Origin: Bifidobacterium catenulatum PV20-2
GTDB taxonomy: Bacteria > Actinomycetota > Actinomycetes > Actinomycetales > Bifidobacteriaceae
Length of the DNA stretch: 64,000 nucleotides
Direction of reading: 5' to 3'
NCBI RefSeq assembly: GCF_000800455.1
Contig: NZ_CP007456.1
Location: 1,798,001 to 1,862,000, forward strand
Part shown: positions 13,722-22,974 of the stretch, piece after piece
How the letters are laid out: each line of letters begins with the position of its first letter
How positions within the stretch are numbered: the stretch's first letter is position 1
Position numbers and translations under genes: made by a program
The notes under the pieces: generated by a model
What the model saw: the letters and a program-made list of their open reading frames with translations, nothing else
Database searches by the model: none
What the model was told of the DNA's origin: nothing

Positions 13722-16331
13722 TCAGAGGGACGCGTTGAAATCGCGCACCTTGAGCGTGCGATGCGACGATTCAACATTGCCGCGCACAATGCGCTGCAAC
13801 GCGTTGTCGGCGTCCGCATGTGAAGCCAGCCAAGCATCACCGAGCTCCACCAGCGTGGCCGGATCGGCATAGCTCGGGTACAGGCCTTCCAGCAGAGCCT
13901 CAGCCATGTGGAAGGTCTTGTTCTTCCAAATCCAGTCGGCAACCTCGAAATACTTGGCCGCATAAGGTTCAGCCAAGTCGGCACGTGGAGTGGATGCAAA
14001 GCCGCGGGCCACGGATTCCAACTGCATGTTGGTCAGCTCGTCGTTGTGCAAAGCCTCGTTCCAAGCCCATTCCTTGGCTTCCGCAATGCCTGCGATCGCA
14101 CGTGCACCCAATGCGAACTCACGGTTCTCAGTGGTTTCACGCTTGGCAAGTTCCGCGTCGATGTCGCTCTGGCCGATGGCGTTGATCGTGCTCAACGCGT
14201 TGATGATGGTCCAACGGAAATTATTGTCGATTTCCAAGCCGTCAAGCTTCACGGAACCATCGAGCAGACCCTTCGCATTTGCTTCGAACGCAGCATCGCC
14301 CGGCTCACCATAACCCAGATAGGCGGTGATCAGCTGGAACTGCTCGTCGGAACCGGCTTCGGCAGCCTGAGCCAGTTTGAACAGTTCGGCAGCCACATGC
14401 TCCACCACTTCGGCACGGTCGGCCGGAGCGGTGTAATGCCATGCGGTAGTGCTGATCTGCGCCAAAGCGTAACGGAACGTGGTGGACTCATGTTCCGTGG
14501 CGAGCGCAGCCAAAGAGGTTTCGACGAACTGCTTTGCCGGCAATTCGCCGTCACGAGTCATATCCCAGAAGGCAAGCCAAATCACGGAACGAGCCAACGC
14601 ATCGTCGAAACGATACAGGTTCTCCGCAGCGAACTTGAGGCTCTTCTCATCGAAGCGCAGCTTCGTGTATGTCAGATCGTCGTCATTCACCAAAATCAGC
14701 GACGGACGTGCCTTGCCGGCAGCCGCTTCGACAATCGTCAGTTCTCCGTCAACATCAAGTTCGAACTGGTCGGTACGCACGATCTTGCCGGTTTCCGAAT
14801 CCTCATTGTAGAAGCCGACAGCCAAACGATGCGCGCGCAGCACCGGATGCTCAGCCGAAGCGGACTGGCGCAACGCAAGCTGGCGAATCGTACCATCCTC
14901 GTTTTCCTCAACTTCGGTGGCGATGGTGTTGATGCCGGACTGTTCAAGCCACTGGGCGCTCCACGCCTTGAGATCGCGTCCGGACGTCAGCTCGAGTTCG
15001 GCCAGCAGATCGGCGAGCGTAGCGTTGGAGTACGCATGCTTGTTCAAATAGTTGTTGATGCCCTTGAAGAACTTCTCACGCCCCACATAGAACACGAGCT
15101 GCTTCAACACGGAAGCGCCCTTGGCGTAGGTAATGCCGTCGAAGTTGACATACGTGTCGTTCAGATCGTTGATCGGCGCAACGATCGGATGGGTGGTGCT
15201 CAGCTGATCCTGGCGAAGTGCCCAGCTCTTTTCACCGGAGCTGAACGTGGCCCAAGCGTCCTTCCATTCCGTGGCTTCGGCAGTGGCAAGGGTGGACGTG
15301 AACTCAGCGAAAGACTCGTTAAGCCACAGGTCGTTCCACCACTTCATGGTCACGTAATCGCCGAACCACATGTGTGCAAGCTCGTGCAGCACGGTGACGA
15401 CGCGGCGCTCGGCATACGCGTCGGTGACCTTCGATTCGAACACGTACTGGTCGCGGATGGTGACCATGCCAATGTTCTCCATAGCGCCGGCATTGTATTC
15501 CGGCACGTAGATCTGGTCGTACTTGGCGTACGGGTATGGCACGCCCCAAGTCTTCGCATAGAAGGCAAAACCCTTCTTGGTGATATCGAACAGGTAGTCG
15601 ACATCCTTGGCGAACGCTTCGGCGAGCGCCTGACGGCAGTACATGGCCATCGGCACGGTGCGGCCGTCTTCGTTGGCGTATTCGGTATGCCATTCGGCGT
15701 ATGGGCCTGCGCAGATGGCGGTGAGATAGGAGCTCATGGTCGGCGTGGATTCGAACACCCACAGCTTGGTGGTTTCGGCTTCGTGCGTGCCGAGCGTGCC
15801 TTCTTCGGTAACGGTTTCGTTGTCGGTTACGGAGGCGGCGGGCATGTTGGAGGTGACGATCCATGACTTGGCTGCGAGCACGGAAAAGTCGAACACGGCC
15901 TTGATATCGGGCTGGTCGAACACGGCGTACACGCGGCGAGCATCCGGCACTTCGAACTGGGAATACAGGTAGATGTTGCCGTCGGACGGGTCGACGCTGC
16001 GGTGCAGGCCTTCACCAGTGTTGGAATACTGGCACAGCGCCTTGACGGTCACTTCGTTGTGCGCTTGGAGGTTCTTCAGTTCGATACGGCTGTCGGCGAA
16101 CGCTTCGGCCGGATCGAGAGTTGCGCCGTTGAGCACGATTTCGCTCACTTCGGTGGCGATCAGGTCAAGGAAGCTGGTAGCTCCCGGCTCAGCGTCGAAC
16201 GTGATGGTGGTTTCGGAACCGAAATTCTTAGCTCCACGGGTCAGATCAAGTTTGACCGTGTAATGAACCGGTGCTGCGATAACGCTTTTGCGTTCTTCCG
16301 CTTCGATTCGGGTGAGATTTGCTCCTGGCAT
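13722..16331 (-). CDS. pepN: Aminopeptidase N (M1 family)
   Basis: An 869-residue zinc aminopeptidase, normal length for actinobacterial PepN, acting in the cytoplasm on peptides with free N-termini. It shows the substrate-recognition motif GAMEN in NAGAMENIGMV (about residue 284) and the zinc motif HELAH (about 315), followed 18 residues later by the third zinc ligand in NESFAEF. The C-terminal half is the ERAP1-like helical domain typical of the family. The ATG at 16331 follows AAAAGGAGTGAC, a strong ribosome binding site. It appears to be a single-gene unit, with terminator hairpins on both sides. Confidence 0.96.
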   Translation of the reverse strand: MPGANLTRIEAEERKSVIAAPVHYTVKLDLTRGAKNFGSETTITFDAEPGATSFLDLIATEVSEIVLNGATLDPAEAFADSRIELKNLQAHNEVTVKALCQYSNTGEGLHRSVDPSDGNIYLYSQFEVPDARRVYAVFDQPDIKAVFDFSVLAAKSWIVTSNMPAASVTDNETVTEEGTLGTHEAETTKLWVFESTPTMSSYLTAICAGPYAEWHTEYANEDGRTVPMAMYCRQALAEAFAKDVDYLFDITKKGFAFYAKTWGVPYPYAKYDQIYVPEYNAGAMENIGMVTIRDQYVFESKVTDAYAERRVVTVLHELAHMWFGDYVTMKWWNDLWLNESFAEFTSTLATAEATEWKDAWATFSSGEKSWALRQDQLSTTHPIVAPINDLNDTYVNFDGITYAKGASVLKQLVFYVGREKFFKGINNYLNKHAYSNATLADLLAELELTSGRDLKAWSAQWLEQSGINTIATEVEENEDGTIRQLALRQSASAEHPVLRAHRLAVGFYNEDSETGKIVRTDQFELDVDGELTIVEAAAGKARPSLILVNDDDLTYTKLRFDEKSLKFAAENLYRFDDALARSVIWLAFWDMTRDGELPAKQFVETSLAALATEHESTTFRYALAQISTTAWHYTAPADRAEVVEHVAAELFKLAQAAEAGSDEQFQLITAYLGYGEPGDAAFEANAKGLLDGSVKLDGLEIDNNFRWTIINALSTINAIGQSDIDAELAKRETTENREFALGARAIAGIAEAKEWAWNEALHNDELTNMQLESVARGFASTPRADLAEPYAAKYFEVADWIWKNKTFHMAEALLEGLYPSYADPATLVELGDAWLASHADADNALQRIVRGNVESSHRTLKVRDFNASL

Positions 16332-16375
16332 GTCACTCCTTTTTTTATTGTGAAATTCCTATTTATGGAATAGGA

Positions 16376-16408
16376 GACGGCGCAACCGGTTGTGCCGGTT
16401 ACGCCGTC
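16376..16408 (-). terminator. Terminator-like hairpin after rnj
   Basis: The stem GACGGCG-c-AACCGG pairs with CCGGTT-a-CGCCGTC (13 pairs, one mismatch, five-base loop). It lies between the rnj stop and the pepN start. A second 7-bp hairpin (TCCTATT/AATAGGA, 16357-16375) abuts it. On the minus strand the following sequence is A+T rich but not a clean T-run; on the plus strand CTTCTTTTG follows. Confidence 0.6.
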
Positions 16409-16526
16409 CTTCTTTTGATTATGTAATCAACAATTATTGATGATCTGTCGATATTTCAATATTATTCCAATATTAATTTCACCGAAATCAGCGATATTGC
16501 GAAAATATTGACTATCTATCGATTCA

Positions 16527-18239
16527 TCATTGCGCTGCATTCAATCCCATCGCTTCGTCAACATCCTGCGCGATATCGGCAACGACCGGAACGATCATCG
16601 GCTTGCGATGCAGCTGACGTGCGACCCAGCTACCCAACGTACGACGCATGATTTGCTGAAGCTTGTACGTATCGTGCGTGCCAGTCATCATCGCATCCTG
16701 CAATTGCTCGACGATCTGATGACGGACCTTGTCGAATTCGCTCTCGTCTTCGGCAACCGCGTTGAGATAGATCTTCGGACCGGCGACAACGTCAGCCGTT
16801 TCCGTATCGACAACAACGAAGCTCGACACAAAACCTTCCGTGCCAAGAATACGACGCTTCTCAAGCTCTTCCTCAGTAAGTTCACCAACGGAATCGCCGT
16901 CAACGTACACGTAACCGCATGGCACAGAACCGACAACGGCAGCCTGGCCGTGGTACAAATCGACCACATCGCCGTCTTCAGCAAGCACCACGTTCTGCGG
17001 ATCGACACCCGTCTTAACCGCGATCATGCCGTTCGCCACCAGATGGCGGTTCTCACCATGAATCGGCATGGCGCACTTCGGCTTGACGATGTTGTACATG
17101 TACAGCAGTTCGCCCTCATTGCAGTGGCCGGACACATGCACGGCGGCATTGTCTCGATTGACCACGCGGGCACCAAGCTGCACCAGCTTGTTGATGATCT
17201 TGTACACGCCATGCTCGTTGCCTGGAATCAGGGAGCTCGCAAGAATGACCGTGTCGAATTCGTTGATGGTGATGTCGCGATGGTTGCCGTCGGCGATGCG
17301 GCCAAGCGCGGCCATCGGTTCGCCCTGGGAGCCAGTGCACATGTAGACGAGCTTATCGTCTTGCACGTCATGAGCCTTCTTCAGGTCGATGACCGTGTCT
17401 TCAGGAAGCCTCAAGTAGCCCAAATCCGCAGCAATGGACATGTTGCGGACCATGGAACGACCCACGAACACCACCTTGCGGCCATACTTATGAGCGGCAT
17501 CAACAACCTGCTGCACGCGGTGCACATGGCTGGAGAAGCTGGCCACGATGATCTTGCGCGTAGCTTGGGCAAACGCCTGATCAAGCGCTGGACCAATGGT
17601 GGTTTCCGGCTTGACAAAGCCCGGAACCTCAGCGTTGGTGGAATCCATCATCAGCAGATCCACGCCCTTTTCACCAAGCTTGCCGAACTCCACCAAATCG
17701 GTGATGCGATGGTCGAGCGGCAGCTGATCGAGCTTGATATCGCCGGTATCGATGAGGCTTCCGGCCGGAGTCTGCACAAACACAGCCAGAGCGTCCGGAA
17801 TGGAATGCGTGACGTTCACAAACTCAAGATTGAACGGACCAACCTTCAGCTTGTCGCGCCCCTTGACCTCAACCAGTCGCGGATTGATGCGATGCTCATT
17901 GCACTTGGCTTCAACGAAAGCCAACGTGAGTTTGGAACCGATCAGCGGAATATCAGGGCGAAGCTTCAGCAGGTACGGCACGCCGCCAATATGATCCTCG
18001 TGGCCGTGAGTGAGCACCAGAGCCTCGACCTTGTCGAGTCGATCCTTGATGTAATGGAAGTCAGGCAGGATCAAATCAACACCCGGCTGCTCCTCTTCAG
18101 GGAAAAGCACACCGCAGTCGATGAGCAGCAGGTGGCCGTTGTATTCGACCACGTTCATGTTGCGGCCGATCTCACCAAGGCCGCCAAGGGGCACGATACG
18201 CATGGAACCCTTGCGGTACTTCGGCGGAGCGATCAACAC
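16527..18239 (-). CDS. rnj: Ribonuclease J
   Basis: A 570-residue metallo-beta-lactamase/beta-CASP ribonuclease that matures and degrades RNA, with 5'-3' exonuclease and endonuclease activity in this family. Seen are the metal motif THGHEDHIGG (77-86), the later ligand region in LIDTGDIK, the CASP-type CTGSQGEPMAALGRIA, and VSGHCNEGEL followed by MPIHGENRHL. The conserved core starts at MRIVPLGGLGEIGRN, so the catalytic protein is complete. The first usable start in this frame is GTG 18239 with AGGA four bases upstream. This frame remains open upstream to a TAG at 18335 without any good start, while a basic Ser/Arg-rich frame overlaps it by seven bases (see 18233-18637). Neighbouring dapA/dapB linkage is typical of actinobacteria. 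Confidence 0.95.
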   Translation of the reverse strand: MLIAPPKYRKGSMRIVPLGGLGEIGRNMNVVEYNGHLLLIDCGVLFPEEEQPGVDLILPDFHYIKDRLDKVEALVLTHGHEDHIGGVPYLLKLRPDIPLIGSKLTLAFVEAKCNEHRINPRLVEVKGRDKLKVGPFNLEFVNVTHSIPDALAVFVQTPAGSLIDTGDIKLDQLPLDHRITDLVEFGKLGEKGVDLLMMDSTNAEVPGFVKPETTIGPALDQAFAQATRKIIVASFSSHVHRVQQVVDAAHKYGRKVVFVGRSMVRNMSIAADLGYLRLPEDTVIDLKKAHDVQDDKLVYMCTGSQGEPMAALGRIADGNHRDITINEFDTVILASSLIPGNEHGVYKIINKLVQLGARVVNRDNAAVHVSGHCNEGELLYMYNIVKPKCAMPIHGENRHLVANGMIAVKTGVDPQNVVLAEDGDVVDLYHGQAAVVGSVPCGYVYVDGDSVGELTEEELEKRRILGTEGFVSSFVVVDTETADVVAGPKIYLNAVAEDESEFDKVRHQIVEQLQDAMMTGTHDTYKLQQIMRRTLGSWVARQLHRKPMIVPVVADIAQDVDEAMGLNAAQ

Positions 18240-18637
18240 GTCATCCTGCTGGGGTGCGGTGGTCTGCGGGCAAGACGGGAATTGCGGCGGCTGCCGGCAG
18301 AAGAGCTTGCCGCATTGGAATTCTTGGAGTTCCTAGAAGTCCTGGCGCTTTTCACATTCTTGACGTTCTTCACGCTCTTCGTGCCCTTGGAGGAACCGCT
18401 GCCATTGCCGCGGGAACCGCCACGGGCGGAACCGGACGCATCGCCAGCGCGAGTGCCACGACCACCGCTACGGCTAGAAGACTTCGTCTTCTTGGAAGTC
18501 GTTTCGGCCTTGTTGGGCTTCTCGGAGCTCACAGACTTCGCGGATTTCACATCCGAGGTCTGGGGGTTTTCAGTGCGCTTGGCAGCTTTGCTGCCGCGCT
18601 TGTGCGTAGTCACTGTTTTGGTTTCTTCTATAGCCAT
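18233..18637 (-). CDS. Basic low-complexity N-terminal extension of RNase J, out of frame
   Basis: A 134-residue frame rich in Ser, Arg, Lys and Asn (for example SSSRSGGRGTRAGD and KSVKNVKNVKSARTSR). It starts at ATG 18637 just after AGGA and ends in a TGA that overlaps the GTG start of rnj. RNase J of high-GC Gram-positives often has a basic disordered N-terminal extension; I believe this is it. The frame would join rnj if one base were added at the CCCC run near 18251-18254 (minus strand), giving ...RPPHPQQDDVLIAPP. So this is either a one-base deletion (real or sequencing error), a slip site, or a separate small protein translationally coupled to rnj. It probably binds RNA through its charge. 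Confidence 0.6.
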   Translation of the reverse strand: MAIEETKTVTTHKRGSKAAKRTENPQTSDVKSAKSVSSEKPNKAETTSKKTKSSSRSGGRGTRAGDASGSARGGSRGNGSGSSKGTKSVKNVKNVKSARTSRNSKNSNAASSSAGSRRNSRLARRPPHPSRMTC

Positions 18638-18722
18638 TTCCTAGTTGGATTTCTATTACTAATTGTCTCCGCCTGTGCGGAAACGAGGAATTCAGTAGGT
18701 TTGCCGCATTACGACAAACGTA

Positions 18723-18757
18723 TTACGGCAAACCGGTAGTCGCAATGCTTGCCGTAA
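18723..18757. repeat. Inverted repeat between dapA and rnj
   Basis: TTACGGCAA (18723-18731) and TTGCCGTAA (18749-18757) form a perfect 9-base inverted repeat around a 17-base spacer. Partial copies (TTGCCGCATTACGACAA just left, GATTGCTGTAATCG to the right) surround it. It lies about 90 bases upstream of the rnj leader frame and after dapA. It could be an operator or a weak dapA terminator; no T-run follows. Confidence 0.4.
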
Positions 18758-18846
18758 TCGTCGAGATTGATCACCATGATTGCTGTAATCGCCATTGCAC
18801 ATCAGTGCTGTAAACATCGCTGCTGCAGGTATGGCAATAATCGCAA

Positions 18847-19806
18847 TCACAGCAAGCCGGAAGCGCGCATGCCATCCTCCGCGCGCTTAATCTCAGCTTC
18901 GCCCGGACCGACGTTCGGCAAACGCATCGTCGTGGAATCGAGAATGCCACGCACCTTCAGCGACGCCTTCGCCATAACAGCTTGGAAGCCGCTTCCATTC
19001 ATCGCTTCGACCAGCGGGGCAAGCTGCACGGCAATGCGCTGCGCCTCATGAATGTCGCCGCGATCGAACGCAGCAGCCAAATCACGCATCGGACCGGATG
19101 CGGCATGCGCGATCACGGAAATAATGCCGACCGCACCAACCGAAAGGAACGGCAGGAACAGGCCGTCATCGCCCGAATACCAAGTCAAACCGGTTTCCAT
19201 ACGCTTACGCACGGCACCTGCGATATCTCCGGTGGCATCCTTGACTGCCTTAACATGATCAAGTTCAGACAAACGACGGTATGTTTCCAACTGAATATGC
19301 AAACCGGTACGGCCAGGCACATCGTAAACGATAATCGGCTTGTCGGCGGAATCATTGACCGCCTTGTAGTGGCGGAACACGCCCTCCTGCGACGGGCGCG
19401 AATAATACGGAGCAACCACAAGCACCGCATCGGCGCCCGCCTCCTGGGTCTGCTCCACCATGCGCACGGTGTGGGCGGTATCGTTGGAACCCGCGCCGGA
19501 AATAACGGGAACGCTCACCACATCTTTGACGGCCTGAACCAGCTTGACCTTCTCCTCCATGTGGGTGGTGGGAGACTCGCCCGTGGTGCCATTGACCACA
19601 AGGCCATCGGCGCCATCGGCAACAAGCTGCTTCGCAAGCTTCTGCGCAGCCTCGAAATCAACGGAACCGTCGGCCTTCATAGGGGTGACCATGGCCGGAA
19701 GAATACGTCCGAAAGGAGCAGGATCAAGAAGATGCATAGTACCGTCAGTCATAGTGTTAACGGTACTTCCCGCCACGGACGCCGAAGCATTCACGTTCGT
19801 GACCAT
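18847..19806 (-). CDS. dapA: 4-hydroxy-tetrahydrodipicolinate synthase
   Basis: A 319-residue aldolase-family enzyme that condenses pyruvate with aspartate semialdehyde, the first committed step to diaminopimelate and lysine. Seen are NGTTGESPT (pyruvate-binding Thr pair), YYSRPSQEG with the catalytic Tyr, VYDVPGRTG, and the Schiff-base Lys in VKAVKDATGD. The family core begins at LLDPAPFGRILPAMVTP, so the first about 25 residues are extra. No start (19806, 19752 or 19737) has a good ribosome binding site; 19806 may be leaderless. The upstream region carries a palindrome-centred repeat. The neighbours rnj and dapB are conserved partners, but a copper ATPase lies between dapA and dapB here. 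Confidence 0.94.
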   Translation of the reverse strand: MVTNVNASASVAGSTVNTMTDGTMHLLDPAPFGRILPAMVTPMKADGSVDFEAAQKLAKQLVADGADGLVVNGTTGESPTTHMEEKVKLVQAVKDVVSVPVISGAGSNDTAHTVRMVEQTQEAGADAVLVVAPYYSRPSQEGVFRHYKAVNDSADKPIIVYDVPGRTGLHIQLETYRRLSELDHVKAVKDATGDIAGAVRKRMETGLTWYSGDDGLFLPFLSVGAVGIISVIAHAASGPMRDLAAAFDRGDIHEAQRIAVQLAPLVEAMNGSGFQAVMAKASLKVRGILDSTTMRLPNVGPGEAEIKRAEDGMRASGLL

Positions 19807-19843
19807 ACCGCAATATGAACTGCCTCACCGAGACCAAAATCCT

Positions 19844-19914
19844 CCAGTCACTGGAAGAATCCTCCCGCTGCCAAGCCTCCCACAGTCCAAAAACTCCCAG
19901 TCACTGGAAGAATC
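19844..19914. repeat. Two copies of an 18-base repeat with a perfect palindrome, upstream of dapA
   Basis: CCAGTCACTGGAAGAATC occurs at 19844-19861 and 19897-19914, spaced 53 bases start to start. Each copy holds the palindrome CCAGT-C-ACTGG. Both lie 40-110 bases upstream of the dapA start, an operator-like position, but they could also belong to an intergenic repeat family. Confidence 0.75.
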
Positions 19915-19974
19915 GGTACGCTTAGCCGCATACTCAGGCGGATTCAATCCAAATGACCTCACGACTTCGCTTTC

Positions 19975-20007
19975 CTGACCGCACAACACTCCAAACAGTG
20001 CGGCCAG
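19975..20007 (-). terminator. Hairpin after the copper ATPase gene
   Basis: CTGGCCGCAC and GTGCGGTCAG (minus strand) form a 10-bp stem with one G-U pair and a 13-base loop, 33 bases past the ATPase stop. No T-run follows, so termination is uncertain. Confidence 0.4.
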
Positions 20008-20039
20008 AAAGAGGGAAACGTGCGGCCGCCAGAACAAAC

Positions 20040-22922
20040 TCAGGCAAGGTATTGGGTGGGGTTCTGCTCGAACTTGGCAGCGCAGCCCGGATTGCAGAAG
20101 TAGTAGTCGGTGCCGTTGTATTCGCGGGTGGCCGCAGCGGTGGCCGGATCGACGCTCATGCCGCAGACCGGATCCTTGGCGAGCGCGCTCTGGTCGACAC
20201 CGGCGGTGTGGCCGCCACAGCAGGAGTGCGCTCCACCCATGCCTTCCATGCCCTCGTGCATACCTTCCTTCTTGGCCTTGTGATCACTGAACAGTCCCAT
20301 GATGAATCCTTTCTGGCTATGGTTGTTGTGATTATTATCGTTCGGGTTCGGCTGGCGAACCTGATACGTCTTATTTGCGGCACGCACCGCCTTGCCTGGA
20401 TCGAACAGGCGCAGTCGACTCGCATTCGTCACCACGCACAGCGACGAGAACGCCATGGCCGCGCCCGCAATCATCGGATTGAGCATCATGCCGGTGAACG
20501 GGTAGAGCACGCCCGCCGCAATGGAAATACCAATGCTGTTGTAGCCAAGGGCGAATCCAAGATTTTGCGCGATATTGCGCATGGTGGCATGGGTCAAATC
20601 AAGCGCATGCACCAAACCCATCAGCGAGCCATTCATTAATGTCACGTCCGCGGACTGGATCGCCACATCCGTGCCCGTTCCAATGGCGAATCCCACATTC
20701 GCACGGGCAAGCGCAGGAGCATCGTTGATACCGTCGCCCACCATCGCCACCGTATAGCCTTGCGCCTGCAGTTTTGCGATTTCGTCCGCCTTGTTTTCCG
20801 GTCGCACTCCAGCGATCACATTGCTGACGCCAACTTGATTTGCCACGGCATGTGCCGTCGTTTCGTTGTCTCCGGTGAGCATCACCACGTTGACGCCATG
20901 TGATTTCAAGGCTGCGATGGCCTGCTGCGAATCGGCTTTCACCGTATCCGCAACGGCCACGATTCCCGCAAGCTCGCCGTCGATCGCTGCAAGCATCGGC
21001 GTTTTCCCCTCCGCCGACAGCCGTTCCATAGTCTCGATAATGTCATCGAGATCCTCGTTGCCGACGCTCGGCATGGCCACGTCAAGATCGTCGATCAGAT
21101 CGGCATTGCCAACAGCGACACTATGTGACGCGACGTGCGCAGTGACTCCCTGCCCGGAAATCGCGCGGAATTGCGTTACCTCGCCTAACGTAAGATGCTT
21201 CTCTTGCGCGCCTGCAACGATCGCGGCGGCAAGAGGATGTTCGGAATCCCGTTCGGCACTGGCTGTGATCGCCAGCAAATCATCTGTCATTTCACGCCAT
21301 TTTCCAAGCGGAAGCACGTCGGTCAACGACGGTTTGCCAGCGGTGATCGTACCTGTTTTGTCAAGCACGACAGCATTGATTTTGCCACACGTCTCCAGCG
21401 CTTCGGCGGAACGAATCAGCACGCCCATTTGCGCGGCGCGACCGGTCGAAACCGTTACGGAAAGCGGTGTGGCAAGACCCAATGCGCATGGGCATGCGAT
21501 CAGAAGCACCGAAACCGCCGCCACCAGCGCATGCACCACGCGCGGTTCCGGCCCGAACGCGAACCACAATGCGCACGACCACACGGCGATCAGTACCACA
21601 ATCGGCACGAAAATACCGGAAATCTTATCCGCCATGCGCTGTACCGGAGCTTTGGAACTTTGCGCGGATTGCACCAATCCAATGATCTGCGCGAGCACCG
21701 TATCTTTGCCGACTTTTGTGGCACGATACCGCAACGATCCGGTACCGTTGATCGTGGCACCGGTCACACTGCTGCCAGCCTGCTTCAGCACCGGCATGGA
21801 TTCGCCGGTGATCATGGATTCGTCGACAGACGATGAACCGGAAATAACCGTGCCGTCAACGGGAAGTTGTTCGCCTGGACGAATCGCAATAATATCTCCG
21901 GCCAACACCTGATCGACCGGAATTTCCTCTTCGATTTCATTACGCACCACGCGAGCGGTTTTCGGCTGCAGTTTCGCCAATGCACGCATGGCTTCTCCCG
22001 TACCGACGCGAGCGCGCGCTTCAAGCAATTGCCCGACCAGCATCAGCGTGATGACCACACCAACCGCTTCAAAATACGGTTCTCGAGCATTCTCAGGCAG
22101 AATCTGAGGCACAAACGTGACCACACACGAGTAAGCAAACGCGAATACCGTACCCAAACTGACCAATGCGTTCATTTCCGGAGAGCGGTGAATGATCGCA
22201 GCGAAACCGCTACGGAAAATCGGTAATGCGGCATAGCACATCACCGGCAGCATCAGTATGAACTGCGCCCAATTCGGCATTGGATACAGCATCAACATCG
22301 TAGAAGCGAATACCGGAATCGTAACGATGGCAGACACAATAAGCCGCGTAATCAATGCTCGCATTTCACGAGATGCGTAAGAATCATCTGAAGAATTAGC
22401 AGAAATAGAAGAAAAATCAGAAGAAGTATCAACAGATTCATGCGATGTTTCATCAACAGCAGTCTGTTGCGATTGCGCAGGAACATGAGATTCTGCATTA
22501 TTCGGATTTTCTTCCGACGCTGAATGCTCGTCCTGCATTGCAGCATGATGTTTTCCCGGCAGCACACGTAACGTGCCATGCAGCATGTTCATACCGCATG
22601 CAAAACCGTACTCCCCCGGCTCATCAGGATGAATCGTCAACGTCGTCGTACGGAAAGGAGGCAGCGCAAGGTCGACGCCAAAATCGGAAAACACCACATG
22701 CGACGAGCATTCGCCATCTTCCTTGCGATCGAAAATCAATCGCAAAGGCAAGCCAGCCTCGGCTTCGATGACCGCCGGACTGTACCCGCCTTTGACTTCG
22801 ACGACCGCCTCTTGCACACCGTTGCCGACGCGGGCTCGGAACGCTTTGCGCGGCGCGAAAAAGAACCACAAAACGGCTGCCGTCACAGCCAATGCGACGA
22901 TGATGGCGATCAGAGCCTGCAT
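20040..22922 (-). CDS. Composite copper P1B-type ATPase: cupredoxin-like + ATPase + YHS domain
   Basis: A 960-residue membrane protein predicted to pump Cu(I) out of the cytoplasm. Order: an N-terminal membrane helix (about 3-22); a cupredoxin-like domain (about 25-130) with a copper-site-like [14 protein letters not shown]; an acidic Ser/Asn-rich linker (130-185); paired helices; the A domain; CPC in the membrane helix [10 protein letters not shown] (about 475); the phosphorylated Asp in DKTGT (521); [15 protein letters not shown]; last helices; then a His/Asn-rich joint ([13 protein letters not shown]) and a C-terminal YHS metal domain ([10 protein letters not shown] ... YYFCNPGC). No classical N-terminal HMA domain is present. 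The YHS part looks like a former separate gene, because an internal ATG (20300) keeps a ribosome binding site. A good promoter with a palindrome lies upstream. Confidence 0.93.
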   Translation of the reverse strand: MQALIAIIVALAVTAAVLWFFFAPRKAFRARVGNGVQEAVVEVKGGYSPAVIEAEAGLPLRLIFDRKEDGECSSHVVFSDFGVDLALPPFRTTTLTIHPDEPGEYGFACGMNMLHGTLRVLPGKHHAAMQDEHSASEENPNNAESHVPAQSQQTAVDETSHESVDTSSDFSSISANSSDDSYASREMRALITRLIVSAIVTIPVFASTMLMLYPMPNWAQFILMLPVMCYAALPIFRSGFAAIIHRSPEMNALVSLGTVFAFAYSCVVTFVPQILPENAREPYFEAVGVVITLMLVGQLLEARARVGTGEAMRALAKLQPKTARVVRNEIEEEIPVDQVLAGDIIAIRPGEQLPVDGTVISGSSSVDESMITGESMPVLKQAGSSVTGATINGTGSLRYRATKVGKDTVLAQIIGLVQSAQSSKAPVQRMADKISGIFVPIVVLIAVWSCALWFAFGPEPRVVHALVAAVSVLLIACPCALGLATPLSVTVSTGRAAQMGVLIRSAEALETCGKINAVVLDKTGTITAGKPSLTDVLPLGKWREMTDDLLAITASAERDSEHPLAAAIVAGAQEKHLTLGEVTQFRAISGQGVTAHVASHSVAVGNADLIDDLDVAMPSVGNEDLDDIIETMERLSAEGKTPMLAAIDGELAGIVAVADTVKADSQQAIAALKSHGVNVVMLTGDNETTAHAVANQVGVSNVIAGVRPENKADEIAKLQAQGYTVAMVGDGINDAPALARANVGFAIGTGTDVAIQSADVTLMNGSLMGLVHALDLTHATMRNIAQNLGFALGYNSIGISIAAGVLYPFTGMMLNPMIAGAAMAFSSLCVVTNASRLRLFDPGKAVRAANKTYQVRQPNPNDNNHNNHSQKGFIMGLFSDHKAKKEGMHEGMEGMGGAHSCCGGHTAGVDQSALAKDPVCGMSVDPATAAATREYNGTDYYFCNPGCAAKFEQNPTQYLA
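20298..20312 (-). promoter_or_regulatory. Internal ribosome binding site and ATG for a separate YHS protein
   Basis: On the minus strand AAAGGA (20307-20312) lies six bases before ATG 20300, inside the ATPase frame. Initiation here would give an 86-residue soluble protein (MGLFSDHK...) with a CCGGH motif and a complete YHS domain. The surroundings look like an intergenic joint that has become open frame: the preceding codons are low-complexity Asn/His/Pro. Confidence 0.65.
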
Positions 22923-22961
22923 GTTTCACCGGTTTCCATATTACATTCGTTTTCGATTCGG

Positions 22962-22974
22962 ACAGTCACACTGT
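22962..22974. promoter_or_regulatory. Candidate operator at the copper ATPase promoter
   Basis: ACAGT-3-ACTGT is a perfect inverted repeat. It overlaps the -10 box (22972-22977) and the expected transcription start of the copper ATPase gene, an ideal place for a repressor. Confidence 0.5.

Noticed and set aside
13908..15866. Plus-strand open frame of 652 codons opposite pepN
   Set aside because: Antisense shadow of a gene with clear M1 peptidase motifs.
16530..18644. Plus-strand open frame of 704 codons opposite rnj
   Set aside because: Antisense shadow of rnj and its leader; His/Arg-rich composition and no start signal.
19825..20037. 70-codon minus-strand frame after the copper ATPase
   Set aside because: Starts with TTG without ribosome binding site and consists largely of the palindromic repeats and a hairpin; treated as repeat sequence.
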